Below are positions 15,303-21,826 of a stretch of DNA of 21,826 nucleotides, one piece after another. The first letter of the stretch is position 1, and each line of letters begins with the position of its first letter. The notes beneath the pieces are model-generated. The model was given only the letters and a program-made list of their open reading frames with translations, had not been told where the DNA came from and did not search any database. Source of the stretch: an uncultured Zetaproteobacteria bacterium. GTDB lineage: Bacteria > Pseudomonadota > Zetaproteobacteria > Mariprofundales > Mariprofundaceae. A program made the position numbers and the translations under genes. Where the stretch lies: assembly GCA_947311795.1 (NCBI GenBank), contig CAMZLX010000161.1, positions 1 to 21,826 of the forward strand, given 5' to 3'.

Positions 15303-15947
15303 CTAAGCGGCGATAACCCCATGGCGGATAGCAAGACGAGTGATATCCGAAAGATTGTCAGTATGAAGCTTTTTCATGATATTGGTGCGATGCACGCCCA
15401 CTGTTTTAGGGCTTAGATGCAGTAAACAAGAAATTTCCTTCACCGACTGCCCATCTGCCAATGCGGAAAACACTTCAAACTCACGCGCACTTAAAATATC
15501 AATCAGGTCACTTTCTGCCGATACGTTAGCAAACGCCAAATCATGTGCTAAGGATGCTTCAATGTATGGACGTCCTCTATCCATTAAACGTACCGATTTA
15601 ATCAACTCGTCAGGCTCTGCCATCTTGGTTAAATACCCTTTAACGCCAATTTTCAATGCCCTCACCACATAAGTTTGACTGTCATGCATGGTAAGCATCA
15701 TAATTTTAGCTTTTGCATCATATTCTAAAATATGCCTTGCTGCAGCAAGCCCTCCCATGCCCGGCATAGAAATATCCAAGATAATGACATCCACCTTTTG
15801 TTTTCGATAGTTTTGATAGGCCTGTTCTCCTGTTTCAGCTTCACTCACCACTTCAATATCAGGTACACTTTGCAAAAGCTGCTTAAATCCATTGCGTACC
15901 ATGGGATGGTCATCACAGAGCAAAACTGTGATTGCATTGATTGCCAT
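15303..15947 (-). CDS. NarL/FixJ-family response regulator
   Basis: The 214-residue product has a receiver (about 5-122) with acidic pair Asp12/Asp13 in CDDHPMVRNGF, phospho-acceptor Asp58 in ILDISMPGMGG, and Lys109 in YLTK, followed by a LuxR-type helix-turn-helix (about 148-208; LSAREFEVFSALADGQSVKE, HLSPKTVGVHRTNIMKKL). It is a DNA-binding transcription regulator similar in build to UvrY/GacA and NarL. No histidine kinase gene is adjacent, so it is an orphan in this window. It lies upstream of the MCP on the same strand and 35 bases downstream of a small unknown gene, with AGAGG before its ATG. A role in controlling the chemotaxis locus is possible from position only. Confidence 0.92.
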   Translation of the reverse strand: MAINAITVLLCDDHPMVRNGFKQLLQSVPDIEVVSEAETGEQAYQNYRKQKVDVIILDISMPGMGGLAAARHILEYDAKAKIMMLTMHDSQTYVVRALKIGVKGYLTKMAEPDELIKSVRLMDRGRPYIEASLAHDLAFANVSAESDLIDILSAREFEVFSALADGQSVKEISCLLHLSPKTVGVHRTNIMKKLHTDNLSDITRLAIRHGVIAA

Positions 15948-15982
15948 TTACTTAACCTCTAGCTTTACTATTTTTGTTAACG

Positions 15983-16207
15983 TCATGATGCCTCATTCTT
16001 CATTTTAGGCTCGTTCTTCTTTAAGCTTGCCAACACTTTTTCCGTCAACATTACAATACTTTTTGCCACAGGATAGGTCTGCCTGCCTTCGCTTTGTCTG
16101 CACATCAACTGTGCTGCCACATGAATCGCGGTTATGGTTTCACGCATATCCAATATCTGTTGTTTATCTTGAGTATCATGCATAGTCACACCTTCATTCT
16201 TCATCAT
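15983..16207 (-). CDS. Small hypothetical protein upstream of the response regulator
   Basis: The 74-residue frame is charged, predicted mostly helical, with no membrane helix or signal peptide: a polar N terminus, then an amphipathic middle (RETITAIHVAAQLMCRQSEG) and a lysine-rich end. I do not recognise a family. Translation may begin at 16207 (ATGATG, with AAGG upstream) or at Met9 (16183), which has GAAGG eight bases before it; the latter would give 66 residues. It precedes the NarL-type regulator by 35 bases on the same strand, so the two are probably co-transcribed. The beginning and end of the gene share a near-identical word (ATGAAGAATGARG), perhaps by chance. Coding status is likely but not certain. 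Confidence 0.5.
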   Translation of the reverse strand: MMKNEGVTMHDTQDKQQILDMRETITAIHVAAQLMCRQSEGRQTYPVAKSIVMLTEKVLASLKKNEPKMKNEAS

Positions 16208-16233
16208 GGTTTAACCTTATAAGCTTAGGATTC

Positions 16234-16252
16234 GCCATCATTGGATGATGGC
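16234..16252. promoter_or_regulatory. Perfect 8-bp inverted repeat between divergent genes
   Basis: GCCATCAT and ATGATGGC flank a three-base centre in the gap between the small minus-strand gene (start 16207) and erpA. There is no T-run on either side, so a terminator is unlikely; a regulator binding site or a leader hairpin is possible. Confidence 0.35.
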
Positions 16253-16278
16253 TAGGTTTCATGTTCTTTCAGCAACAC

Positions 16279-16307
16279 TTGTGCCAAGCGATATTAAATC
16301 TTATATT
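16279..16307 (+). promoter_or_regulatory. Candidate sigma-70 promoter for erpA and the ABC genes
   Basis: TTGTGC (16279-16284) and TATATT (16302-16307) have the ideal 17-base spacing and lie 21 bases before the erpA ATG. The gap after erpA is only 18 bases, so the ABC exporter pair may share this promoter. Confidence 0.5.
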
Positions 16308-16328
16308 TGCACCACTGGAGTATTCATC

Positions 16329-16694
16329 ATGTCTGTATCATTAACTGAAAGTGCCGCAACAAAAATTCAAGCCTTGCTTGAAAATGAAGAAAACAAAGGG
16401 CTAAAACTTCGTATTTTTGTCTCGGGTGGCGGCTGCTCTGGTTTTGAATATGGTTTTACATTTGATGATGAAATCAAAGATAACGACACTGTGGTTGAAA
16501 ACTTTGGCGTGGGTTTACTGGTAGACCAAATGAGCATGGAAATGCTTAAAGGCTCACAAGTGGATTATCAAACCTCATTACAAGGTGAATCCTTCGTGAT
16601 TAAGAATCCAAACGCCGCATCAACGTGTGGTTGTGGTAAATCGTTCACACCTGCCGAAACTGGCGCTGGCTGTGGGCATGCTGCTGAATACTAA
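16329..16694 (+). CDS. erpA: A-type iron-sulfur carrier protein, ErpA-like
   Basis: The 121-residue protein holds the three invariant cysteines of the HesB/IscA family: Cys36 in GGGCSGF and Cys100 and Cys102 in the CGCG motif. The sequence before CGCG (FVIKNPNA) resembles ErpA, which delivers [4Fe-4S] clusters to target enzymes. A short C-terminal extension adds one more cysteine, Cys115, in GAGCGH; ErpA normally ends soon after CGCGSSF. The frame is open upstream to 16245, but the ATG at 16329 was chosen because GGAG lies eight bases before it and family members begin here. The position before an ABC exporter gives no functional link. It could equally be an IscA-type paralogue. Confidence 0.9.
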   Translation: MSVSLTESAATKIQALLENEENKGLKLRIFVSGGGCSGFEYGFTFDDEIKDNDTVVENFGVGLLVDQMSMEMLKGSQVDYQTSLQGESFVIKNPNAASTCGCGKSFTPAETGAGCGHAAEY

Positions 16695-16712
16695 ACCTTT
16701 TTCTTTTAGGTA

Positions 16713-17642
16713 ATGACTGCCGCACTCACTGTTCAAGGGCTCACCAAAACCTACAAAAATGGAAAAAAAGCGCTCTCTGGCGTGGATTTATCCGTACCTG
16801 AAGGTTCATTTTTTGCCCTGCTTGGTCCCAACGGTGCAGGCAAATCAACACTTATCAATATCTTAGCAGACACCGTCAAACCTTCATCTGGGCAAGTCTC
16901 TTTTTTAGGTCATGATTTATTTAGTGAACGCCGGTGGTGCAAACAACGTTTGGGTGTTGTGCCACAGGAAATTGCTTTTGACCCTTTCTTTGCTCCGCGT
17001 GATATCCTCAAAATTATGTCAGGTATGTTTGGCGTTAAGCCAGATATAGCTTGGATTGATGAGCTTTTAAATCGCTTGGAGTTATCCGAACATGCTGATA
17101 AAAATGCACGCCAACTCTCTGGCGGTATGCGCAGACGTTTGTTGGTGGCACAAGCCTTGGTGCATAAACCAAAAGTCGTCATCTTGGATGAACCAACTGC
17201 GGGTGTAGATGTGGAACTTCGCAAGCGATTATGGGGTTTTATGCGTGAGTTAAACGCCAATGGCACAACCATTCTACTGACCACCCACTACCTCGAAGAA
17301 GCTGAAGAATTATGTGACCATGTTGCGATTATCAACCAAGGTAAACTCCTAACATCCCAATCCATGAAAGGTCTATTGAATACAGTGGGCAGTTCAGCTT
17401 TGGTCTTGGAATATGCTGAAGATGTTGCAAATGAAAGCCTAAGCAAACTCACAGCGTTCTCACCGCGCATTGATGCCAACAAAATATTTTTATGTTTGAA
17501 AAAAGATGCAAGCGGACAAAACAATTTTAATGCCGCATACCAAGCTGCCATCCAAGTTTTGGGTGAAGCGCAATCTGTGTCCGTGCAAAATGAAGATTTG
17601 GAAGATGTGTTTCTTCGTTTGACCAACGAGCATCAATCATGA
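16713..17642 (+). CDS. ABC transporter ATP-binding protein, YadG-like
   Basis: The 309-residue ATPase has Walker A GPNGAGKST (38-46), signature LSGGMRRR (135-142), Walker B VVILDEP (155-161) and the switch His192 in LTTHYLEEAEEL. Length and pattern match the DrrA/CcmA class that works with ABC-2 membrane proteins; together with the next gene it closely resembles E. coli YadG/YadH. About 100 residues after the ATPase core form the C-terminal region common in this class. It would power export of an unidentified substrate (a drug, lipid or polysaccharide precursor). The stop overlaps the permease start by four bases, so equal production is expected. The start has a short AGG just before ATG. Confidence 0.92.
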   Translation: MTAALTVQGLTKTYKNGKKALSGVDLSVPEGSFFALLGPNGAGKSTLINILADTVKPSSGQVSFLGHDLFSERRWCKQRLGVVPQEIAFDPFFAPRDILKIMSGMFGVKPDIAWIDELLNRLELSEHADKNARQLSGGMRRRLLVAQALVHKPKVVILDEPTAGVDVELRKRLWGFMRELNANGTTILLTTHYLEEAEELCDHVAIINQGKLLTSQSMKGLLNTVGSSALVLEYAEDVANESLSKLTAFSPRIDANKIFLCLKKDASGQNNFNAAYQAAIQVLGEAQSVSVQNEDLEDVFLRLTNEHQS

Positions 17643-18400
17643 ACTGGTACGGCTGTTGGACATTATATTCAAGGGAATCCCGCCGATTCCTTAATGTGAA
17701 GATGCAAACCATTGTTGCGCCTGCGCTGACGGCGGTGATGTATTTGATTGTATTTCGCTATGCCATGGGCGAGCGCTCCGTACCCGACTTGGATGTACCT
17801 TATTTTAATTTCCTCATCCCTGGTTTGGTGATGATGTCGATGATGCAGAATGCTTTTGCCAACACATCCAGTTCCATCATGGTGGGTAAACTGATGAATA
17901 TGCAAATCTTTTTGATGATGGCACCACTCACCGCATTTGAAGTCACCCTTGCCTTTTTGGGTGCGGCGGTGACCCGCGCATTTATTGTTGCCGTTGTACT
18001 TTTATTGGTGCTTGTTCCTTTCACTGATATGCACATCGAACATCTTTGGATGATTTTATTTTATGGCGTGTGCGGCAGTATCATCATGGGTGGTATGGGC
18101 ATGATTGGCGGCATGTGGTCCAAAACATTCGATGATATGGCGCTGCTCAACAACTTCATCATTATGCCACTTACTTTTTTATCGGGTGTGTTTTATTCAG
18201 TGAAGCAACTCCCTGAATCTTGGCAAGCGGTGAACCACTTTAATCCCTTCTTTTATCTGATTGATGGTTTCAGGCATGGTTTTCTCAATGTCGGCGACAC
18301 CGACCCATCGCAAGCCATTGCTATTGTCTCTATGGCTACGCTGGCGACCATTTTTGCATGTTGGAAGCTTTGGCAAACTGGCTGGCGCTTAAAAGACTAA
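17639..18400 (+). CDS. ABC-2 type transporter permease, YadH-like
   Basis: The 253-residue protein has six predicted membrane helices (about 25-42, 55-72, 98-125, 135-158, 170-187 and 225-243). ABC-2 landmarks are IPGLVMMSMMQNAFAN, GMWSKTFDDMALL and MPLTFLSGVFYSVKQLPESW, followed by NPFFYLIDGFRHGF, all close in spirit to YadH. It dimerises and pairs with the ATPase encoded just upstream. The start ATG overlaps the ATPase stop (ATGA). Substrate is unknown. The gene ends 20 bases before the second copy of the structured repeat. Confidence 0.92.
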   Translation: MNWYGCWTLYSRESRRFLNVKMQTIVAPALTAVMYLIVFRYAMGERSVPDLDVPYFNFLIPGLVMMSMMQNAFANTSSSIMVGKLMNMQIFLMMAPLTAFEVTLAFLGAAVTRAFIVAVVLLLVLVPFTDMHIEHLWMILFYGVCGSIIMGGMGMIGGMWSKTFDDMALLNNFIIMPLTFLSGVFYSVKQLPESWQAVNHFNPFFYLIDGFRHGFLNVGDTDPSQAIAIVSMATLATIFACWKLWQTGWRLKD

Positions 18401-18420
18401 ACTTTATTTCGGCTTTTTGA

Positions 18421-18714
18421 TTAGCCACAGATACACGCAGATTAACACAGATATTTTTATCATTTTCTCATGTCAGTCGTAGCCGAGACATCTATGAGAC
18501 TTCTCCACGATGGTCGAAGTGACACTTATACTCCCTTTGTTAAGCTGCTCCTGAGTGTATCGCAGCAAAAGGATATGGCGCACTAACACGCACCCTTTTG
18601 TTGCAAATAAACGAAGGAAATAAGCAGCTTGTAAAGGGCAGCTTTTTGGTTCATTTTGAAAATGAATTACGAAGCAAGAAAAGCTCCCTTGGGAATGTCT
18701 GCACAAAAATGAAC
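18421..18714. repeat. Dispersed structured non-coding repeat, copy 2
   Basis: This is a diverged copy of the element at 3093-3386, in the same orientation and again just past the 3' end of a plus-strand operon. It shares the opening TTAGCCACAG..., a TGTCA...TGACA module (18471-18524), the outer stem CCCTTTGTTAAGCTGC (18533-18548) with GCAGCTTGTAAAGGG (18624-18638), the inner stem 18562-18572 with 18594-18604, and the ending ACAAAAATGAAC. The palindromic module lacks about 44 bases present in copy 1. A related block appears instead at 18664-18699, inside the terminal hairpin. It fills most of the gene-free stretch 18401-18781; the rest is the lipoprotein promoter. Confidence 0.8.
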
Positions 18715-18728
18715 ATGTATAGCCAATA

Positions 18729-18757
18729 TTGTCTTTCTAGCATCTTTAAATTATACT
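18729..18757 (+). promoter_or_regulatory. Candidate sigma-70 promoter for the lipoprotein gene
   Basis: TTGTCT (18729-18734) and TATACT (18752-18757) are separated by 17 bases and lie 24 bases before the ATG at 18782, with AGGAG as ribosome binding site. The promoter starts 14 bases after the repeat ends. Confidence 0.55.
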
Positions 18758-18781
18758 TGAGTTAATAATAGGAGCAAACTA

Positions 18782-19378
18782 ATGAAATTAAATCATACAG
18801 TTAGAATGATTATTCCTTTTTTACTACTAAATTTAACAAGCTGTGCAATTTTAGGCTCAAAAGAAAGTCTAGTAGCGGTAGATGACAGTGCTTGGCAAAC
18901 AATTGATACGAGAAAAGGTGCTTATTATACTTATAAATGTGATGGTATTTCTGTTAGTATTAGGGAAATTATTTACAATAAAAAAACCCATTCTTTTGGT
19001 CCTCTTTTACCAATTATCCCTTCAGGCGTTGAACATGATTTCAAAAACAAAGATTTAACAATACAAACTGAAGTTGTTGGCTACGTAAAAACGAAAGTTT
19101 ATAAAAAAGAAGATTTCGCTCTATCTGTATTTGAAAACAAAAATGAACTATTATTAACTGAACACAAGCTTAATTTTATCCGTGAAAAAAAGGCAGATAC
19201 AGTGAACACACTTTGGGGACAATACGCAAACACGTACACTTTCAATAAAACCTTAAAAAACATCAATAGCATTGCAATTAACGTTAGTTTGCCTTTTCAA
19301 TCCTGTATTTTTCCACAGCTAAAGTTAAATCGGAAAAAATTATCTGACAACGAGTTTATCATTGCTCCAGGAGCATGA
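18782..19378 (+). CDS. Putative lipoprotein of unknown function
   Basis: The 198-residue product begins with a basic start, a hydrophobic stretch (about 8-18) and LTSC, a reasonable lipobox with Cys21 as the acylated residue, so it is probably a lipoprotein sent through the Sec and Lsp pathways. Residue +2 is Ala, which would favour the outer membrane under the E. coli rule. The rest looks like a soluble periplasmic domain with alternating beta-like segments and three further cysteines or fewer; I recognise no family. The gene is visibly richer in A and T than its neighbours, has its own promoter, and sits between a dispersed repeat and a convergent housekeeping-type gene. This suggests it was acquired separately. 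It ends six bases before the stop of the flavoprotein gene. Confidence 0.75.
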   Translation: MKLNHTVRMIIPFLLLNLTSCAILGSKESLVAVDDSAWQTIDTRKGAYYTYKCDGISVSIREIIYNKKTHSFGPLLPIIPSGVEHDFKNKDLTIQTEVVGYVKTKVYKKEDFALSVFENKNELLLTEHKLNFIREKKADTVNTLWGQYANTYTFNKTLKNINSIAINVSLPFQSCIFPQLKLNRKKLSDNEFIIAPGA

Positions 19379-19384
19379 TTTAGA

Positions 19385-20581
19385 CTAAAGAATATTCCCC
19401 GCAGCGAATCCGCTCGACCATGCCCATTGAAAATTAAACCCACCCAAATGCCCAGTCACATCCACCACTTCGCCAATAAAGTATAAACCTTCCACTTTCT
19501 TGGCTTGCATGGTTTTAGAATCCAATTCCGCTGTGTCCACACCGCCCACCGTGACTTCCGCTGTGCGATAACCTTCGGTACTGCTGGGTTTGATGTTCCA
19601 CGCTTCTAAAAAGTCTTTCAAATCAAGCACATCTTTTTCAGACAATGATTGTACCTTCTTATGCATATCAACACGTTGACTTAATAAACTCACCAAACGC
19701 TTGGCTAAACATGCAGACAACACCGTAGACAGCAATGCTTGAGGTCGTTCTTTGACTTGTTCTTCAATAAAGCGAATCAAATCCAAATCAGGGATAAGAT
19801 TGATACAAATACTCTGCCCAGGCAGCCAATACGATGATATTTGCAGAATCGCTGGCCCTGAAAGCCCCCTGTGGGTAAACAACATGGCTTCTTTAAAGCT
19901 TGGGGCTACTTTATTCTCCACAAGCGAGACAATCACGGGCAATGAGATACCCGCCAGTTCTTTTAATGCATCCTTTTCTTTGCCCGTAAAGGTAAATGGC
20001 ACAAGCCCTGGGCGTGTTTCAACCACATTCAAACCAAACTGCCTTGCAATTTGAAAACCAAAGCCTGTCGCACCCATTTTGGGAATAGATAATGCACCTG
20101 TGGCAATAACTAAGGATGAACATTCATGGCTTCCAATGTTTGTTTCCAGTTGAAAGCCTTCTCCTTTCTCAACCTTTTCAACCTCTACACCTACTTCAAT
20201 TTGTACACCATAACCATCGCACTTGTCCAACAACATCTTGATAACATCTTGTGCTGATTTATCGCAAAAAAGCTGCCCATGTTCGCGCTCATGATAATCA
20301 ATACCTGCCTGCACCACCCAATCGATAAAGTCCCACTGATTAAACCCTGCAAGTGCCGATTTGCAGAAATGTTTATTTTCTGAGATGAAATTATCCGCTG
20401 TAACATCCAAGTTGGTAAAGTTGCACTTACCGCCACCTGAAATCCGAATTTTCTCCGCCACTTTCTTGGACTTATCCAAAACAAGCACAGATTTACCCCG
20501 CGATGCCGCTGTTATCGCACACATCAAGCCTGCCGCACCAGCTCCAATAATAATTATATCCACACTTTTCATCTGCACCAT
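19385..20581 (-). CDS. HI0933/YhiN-family FAD-dependent oxidoreductase (BaiN-like)
   Basis: The 398-residue flavoprotein opens with the dinucleotide-binding GAGAAGLM (13-20) and Asp36 at the end of the second strand. KIRISGGGKCNFTN (44-57) is the hallmark of the HI0933 (COG2081) family, and near the C terminus FIGEVVDVTGHLGGFN closes the FAD site. Length is typical for this family. The substrate is unknown in most bacteria; BaiN-named members act on bile-acid intermediates in gut organisms, a role not expected here. The start could also be Met4 (20572). It is convergent with the lipoprotein gene and divergent from thiC. No operon partner is seen. Confidence 0.92.
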   Translation of the reverse strand: MVQMKSVDIIIIGAGAAGLMCAITAASRGKSVLVLDKSKKVAEKIRISGGGKCNFTNLDVTADNFISENKHFCKSALAGFNQWDFIDWVVQAGIDYHEREHGQLFCDKSAQDVIKMLLDKCDGYGVQIEVGVEVEKVEKGEGFQLETNIGSHECSSLVIATGALSIPKMGATGFGFQIARQFGLNVVETRPGLVPFTFTGKEKDALKELAGISLPVIVSLVENKVAPSFKEAMLFTHRGLSGPAILQISSYWLPGQSICINLIPDLDLIRFIEEQVKERPQALLSTVLSACLAKRLVSLLSQRVDMHKKVQSLSEKDVLDLKDFLEAWNIKPSSTEGYRTAEVTVGGVDTAELDSKTMQAKKVEGLYFIGEVVDVTGHLGGFNFQWAWSSGFAAGNIL

Positions 20582-20707
20582 CTTGAAAACATTGGTTTAT
20601 TTTGCAATGCCTAGTTTTGCAAATAAACACACACCATTATTCGCTATATCTTAGCCTGCAAGATGGTTATGATTGGCATTCAGTTTTTACGCAGAGGTTT
20701 TACATAC

Positions 20708-21826
20708 ATGAGCGATTTATCATCAGGCAATTCAGTACACATGGACGCAGCAAACAAAGAGTCGCGCCAACCCTACCCTAACTCAAAAAAGGTCTATATT
20801 GAGGGCTCTCGGCCTGATATTCGTGTGCCTATGCGTGAAATATCATTGTCGCCAACGCAAACATCCAACGGGTTTGAAGAAAATCACCCTATTTTGGTTT
20901 ATGATACATCTGGCCCATACACCGACCCAGATGTCGAGCTTGATTTACAAAAAGGTCTGCCCGATGTGCGTTCAGCTTGGATTGAAGAGCGCGATGACAC
21001 GGCACCGTTGACAGGTTTATCCTCAAAATATGGTAATGAGCGCAGAGCCGATGACAGCATCGACCACCTACGCTTTGACCATTTAAAACAACCACGCAAA
21101 GCCAAAGTCGGCAAAAATGTTTCACAAATGTTTTATGCAAGACAAGGCATCATCACACCTGAAATGGAATACGTCGCCATCCGTGAAAACCAAAAACGTG
21201 AATATTTGCGTGAAATCACCAAACAGCACCCCGGTCAAAACTTTGGTGCCAATATTCCACATGTGATTACGCCAGAATTTGTACGTGATGAAGTTGCTAG
21301 GGGCCGCGCCATTATCCCTGCCAACATCAACCACCCTGAATTAGAGCCTATGATTATTGGGCGCAATTTCTTGGTGAAAATCAATGGCAACATTGGTAAC
21401 TCGGCTTTGGGTTCATCCATTGAAGAAGAAGTGGATAAAATGACATGGGCAACCCGCTGGGGTTCAGACACCATCATGGATTTATCCACGGGTAAAAACA
21501 TCCATGAAACTCGCGAATGGATTATTCGTAATGCGGCTGTACCGATTGGCACTGTGCCCATTTATCAAGCTTTGGAAAAAGTAAACGGCATTGCTGAAGA
21601 TTTAACATGGGAAGTCTTCCGTGATACTTTGATTGAGCAAGCTGAACAAGGCGTGGATTACTTCACGATTCACTCTGGGGTTCTTCTGCGTTATGTGCCG
21701 CTAACTGCCAACCGTTTGGCTGGCATTGTATCCCGTGGTGGCTCTATCATGGCAAAATGGTGCTTGTCGCATCATAAAGAAAACTTTTTGTACACACACT
21801 TTGAAGAAATCTGCGAAATCATGAAA
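20708..21826 (+). CDS. thiC: Phosphomethylpyrimidine synthase ThiC (3' end outside the window)
   Basis: The first 373 residues are present; the full enzyme is usually around 600-650. ThiC is a radical SAM enzyme that turns aminoimidazole ribotide into HMP phosphate, the pyrimidine half of thiamine. Recognisable segments are SRPDIRVPMREI, VYDTSGPYTDP, SQMFYARQGIITPEMEYVAIRE, GRAIIPANINHPE, KINGNIGNSALGSS, WATRWGSDTIMDLSTG and QGVDYFTIHSGV. The C-terminal cysteine motif that holds the [4Fe-4S] cluster lies beyond the window. It begins at ATG 20708 with AGAGG about ten bases before it. The 126-base leader shows no TPP riboswitch (no CTGAGA plus ACCTGA-type core), which is unusual for thiC. Confidence 0.97.
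   Translation, partial: MSDLSSGNSVHMDAANKESRQPYPNSKKVYIEGSRPDIRVPMREISLSPTQTSNGFEENHPILVYDTSGPYTDPDVELDLQKGLPDVRSAWIEERDDTAPLTGLSSKYGNERRADDSIDHLRFDHLKQPRKAKVGKNVSQMFYARQGIITPEMEYVAIRENQKREYLREITKQHPGQNFGANIPHVITPEFVRDEVARGRAIIPANINHPELEPMIIGRNFLVKINGNIGNSALGSSIEEEVDKMTWATRWGSDTIMDLSTGKNIHETREWIIRNAAVPIGTVPIYQALEKVNGIAEDLTWEVFRDTLIEQAEQGVDYFTIHSGVLLRYVPLTANRLAGIVSRGGSIMAKWCLSHHKENFLYTHFEEICEIMK

Noticed and set aside
16245..16328. Upstream in-frame start for erpA
   Set aside because: It would translate across the candidate promoter and the inverted repeat region; ATG 16329 has a good ribosome binding site and the family-typical N terminus.
1..21826. CRISPR arrays, tRNA or rRNA genes
   Set aside because: No regularly spaced direct repeats, tRNA-like cloverleaf or rRNA sequence was noticed in any gap; judged by eye only.

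Overview
The window comes from a Gram-negative proteobacterium. It carries a lipid A-type acyltransferase, an ExbB/ExbD pair, FtsY, an ErpA-type iron-sulfur carrier and a methylotaxis-type chemotaxis system. Moderate base composition and the mixture of families would suit a marine gamma- or zetaproteobacterium, but no gene here fixes the lineage. The replicon looks chromosomal.

Layout. Positions 1-688 (minus) hold a partial lipid A acyltransferase preceded by a 55-residue UPF0434/Trm112-like protein. Divergent from them, exbB, exbD and an aspartokinase gene (835-3069, plus) are tightly packed. A structured non-coding repeat follows (3093-3386), then a HAD phosphatase (minus) and a compact ftsY (plus). 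From 5035 to 15202 everything is on the minus strand and forms a chemotaxis locus. In transcription order it holds an MCP with HBM-like, HAMP and PAS regions, a 1159-residue ion-channel-like protein, cheY, cheA, the frameshifted remains of a receiver domain that once ended CheA, cheW, a 44-codon stub of a second CheY-like gene, and an IS3-type insertion sequence remnant. Upstream of the MCP are a NarL/FixJ response regulator and a small unknown gene. From 16329 (plus) come erpA and a YadG/YadH-type ABC exporter pair, a second copy of the structured repeat (18421-18714), an AT-rich lipoprotein gene, a convergent HI0933/YhiN-type flavoprotein gene, and the first 373 codons of thiC, cut by the window end.

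The most unusual feature is the channel gene in the chemotaxis operon. Its product has two homologous voltage-sensor-like modules, one pore module with an EF-hand-like acidic loop before a CASTOR/POLLUX-type filter, two RCK-like cytosolic domains of the CASTOR type, and a C-terminal helical tail that resembles chemotaxis proteins. Its stop codon overlaps the cheY start (ATGA). This suggests a chemotaxis pathway wired to membrane potential or ion flux. The other notable results are the decay of two receiver domains in the same locus, and a 294-bp dispersed repeat whose two copies show compensatory base changes in nested stems.
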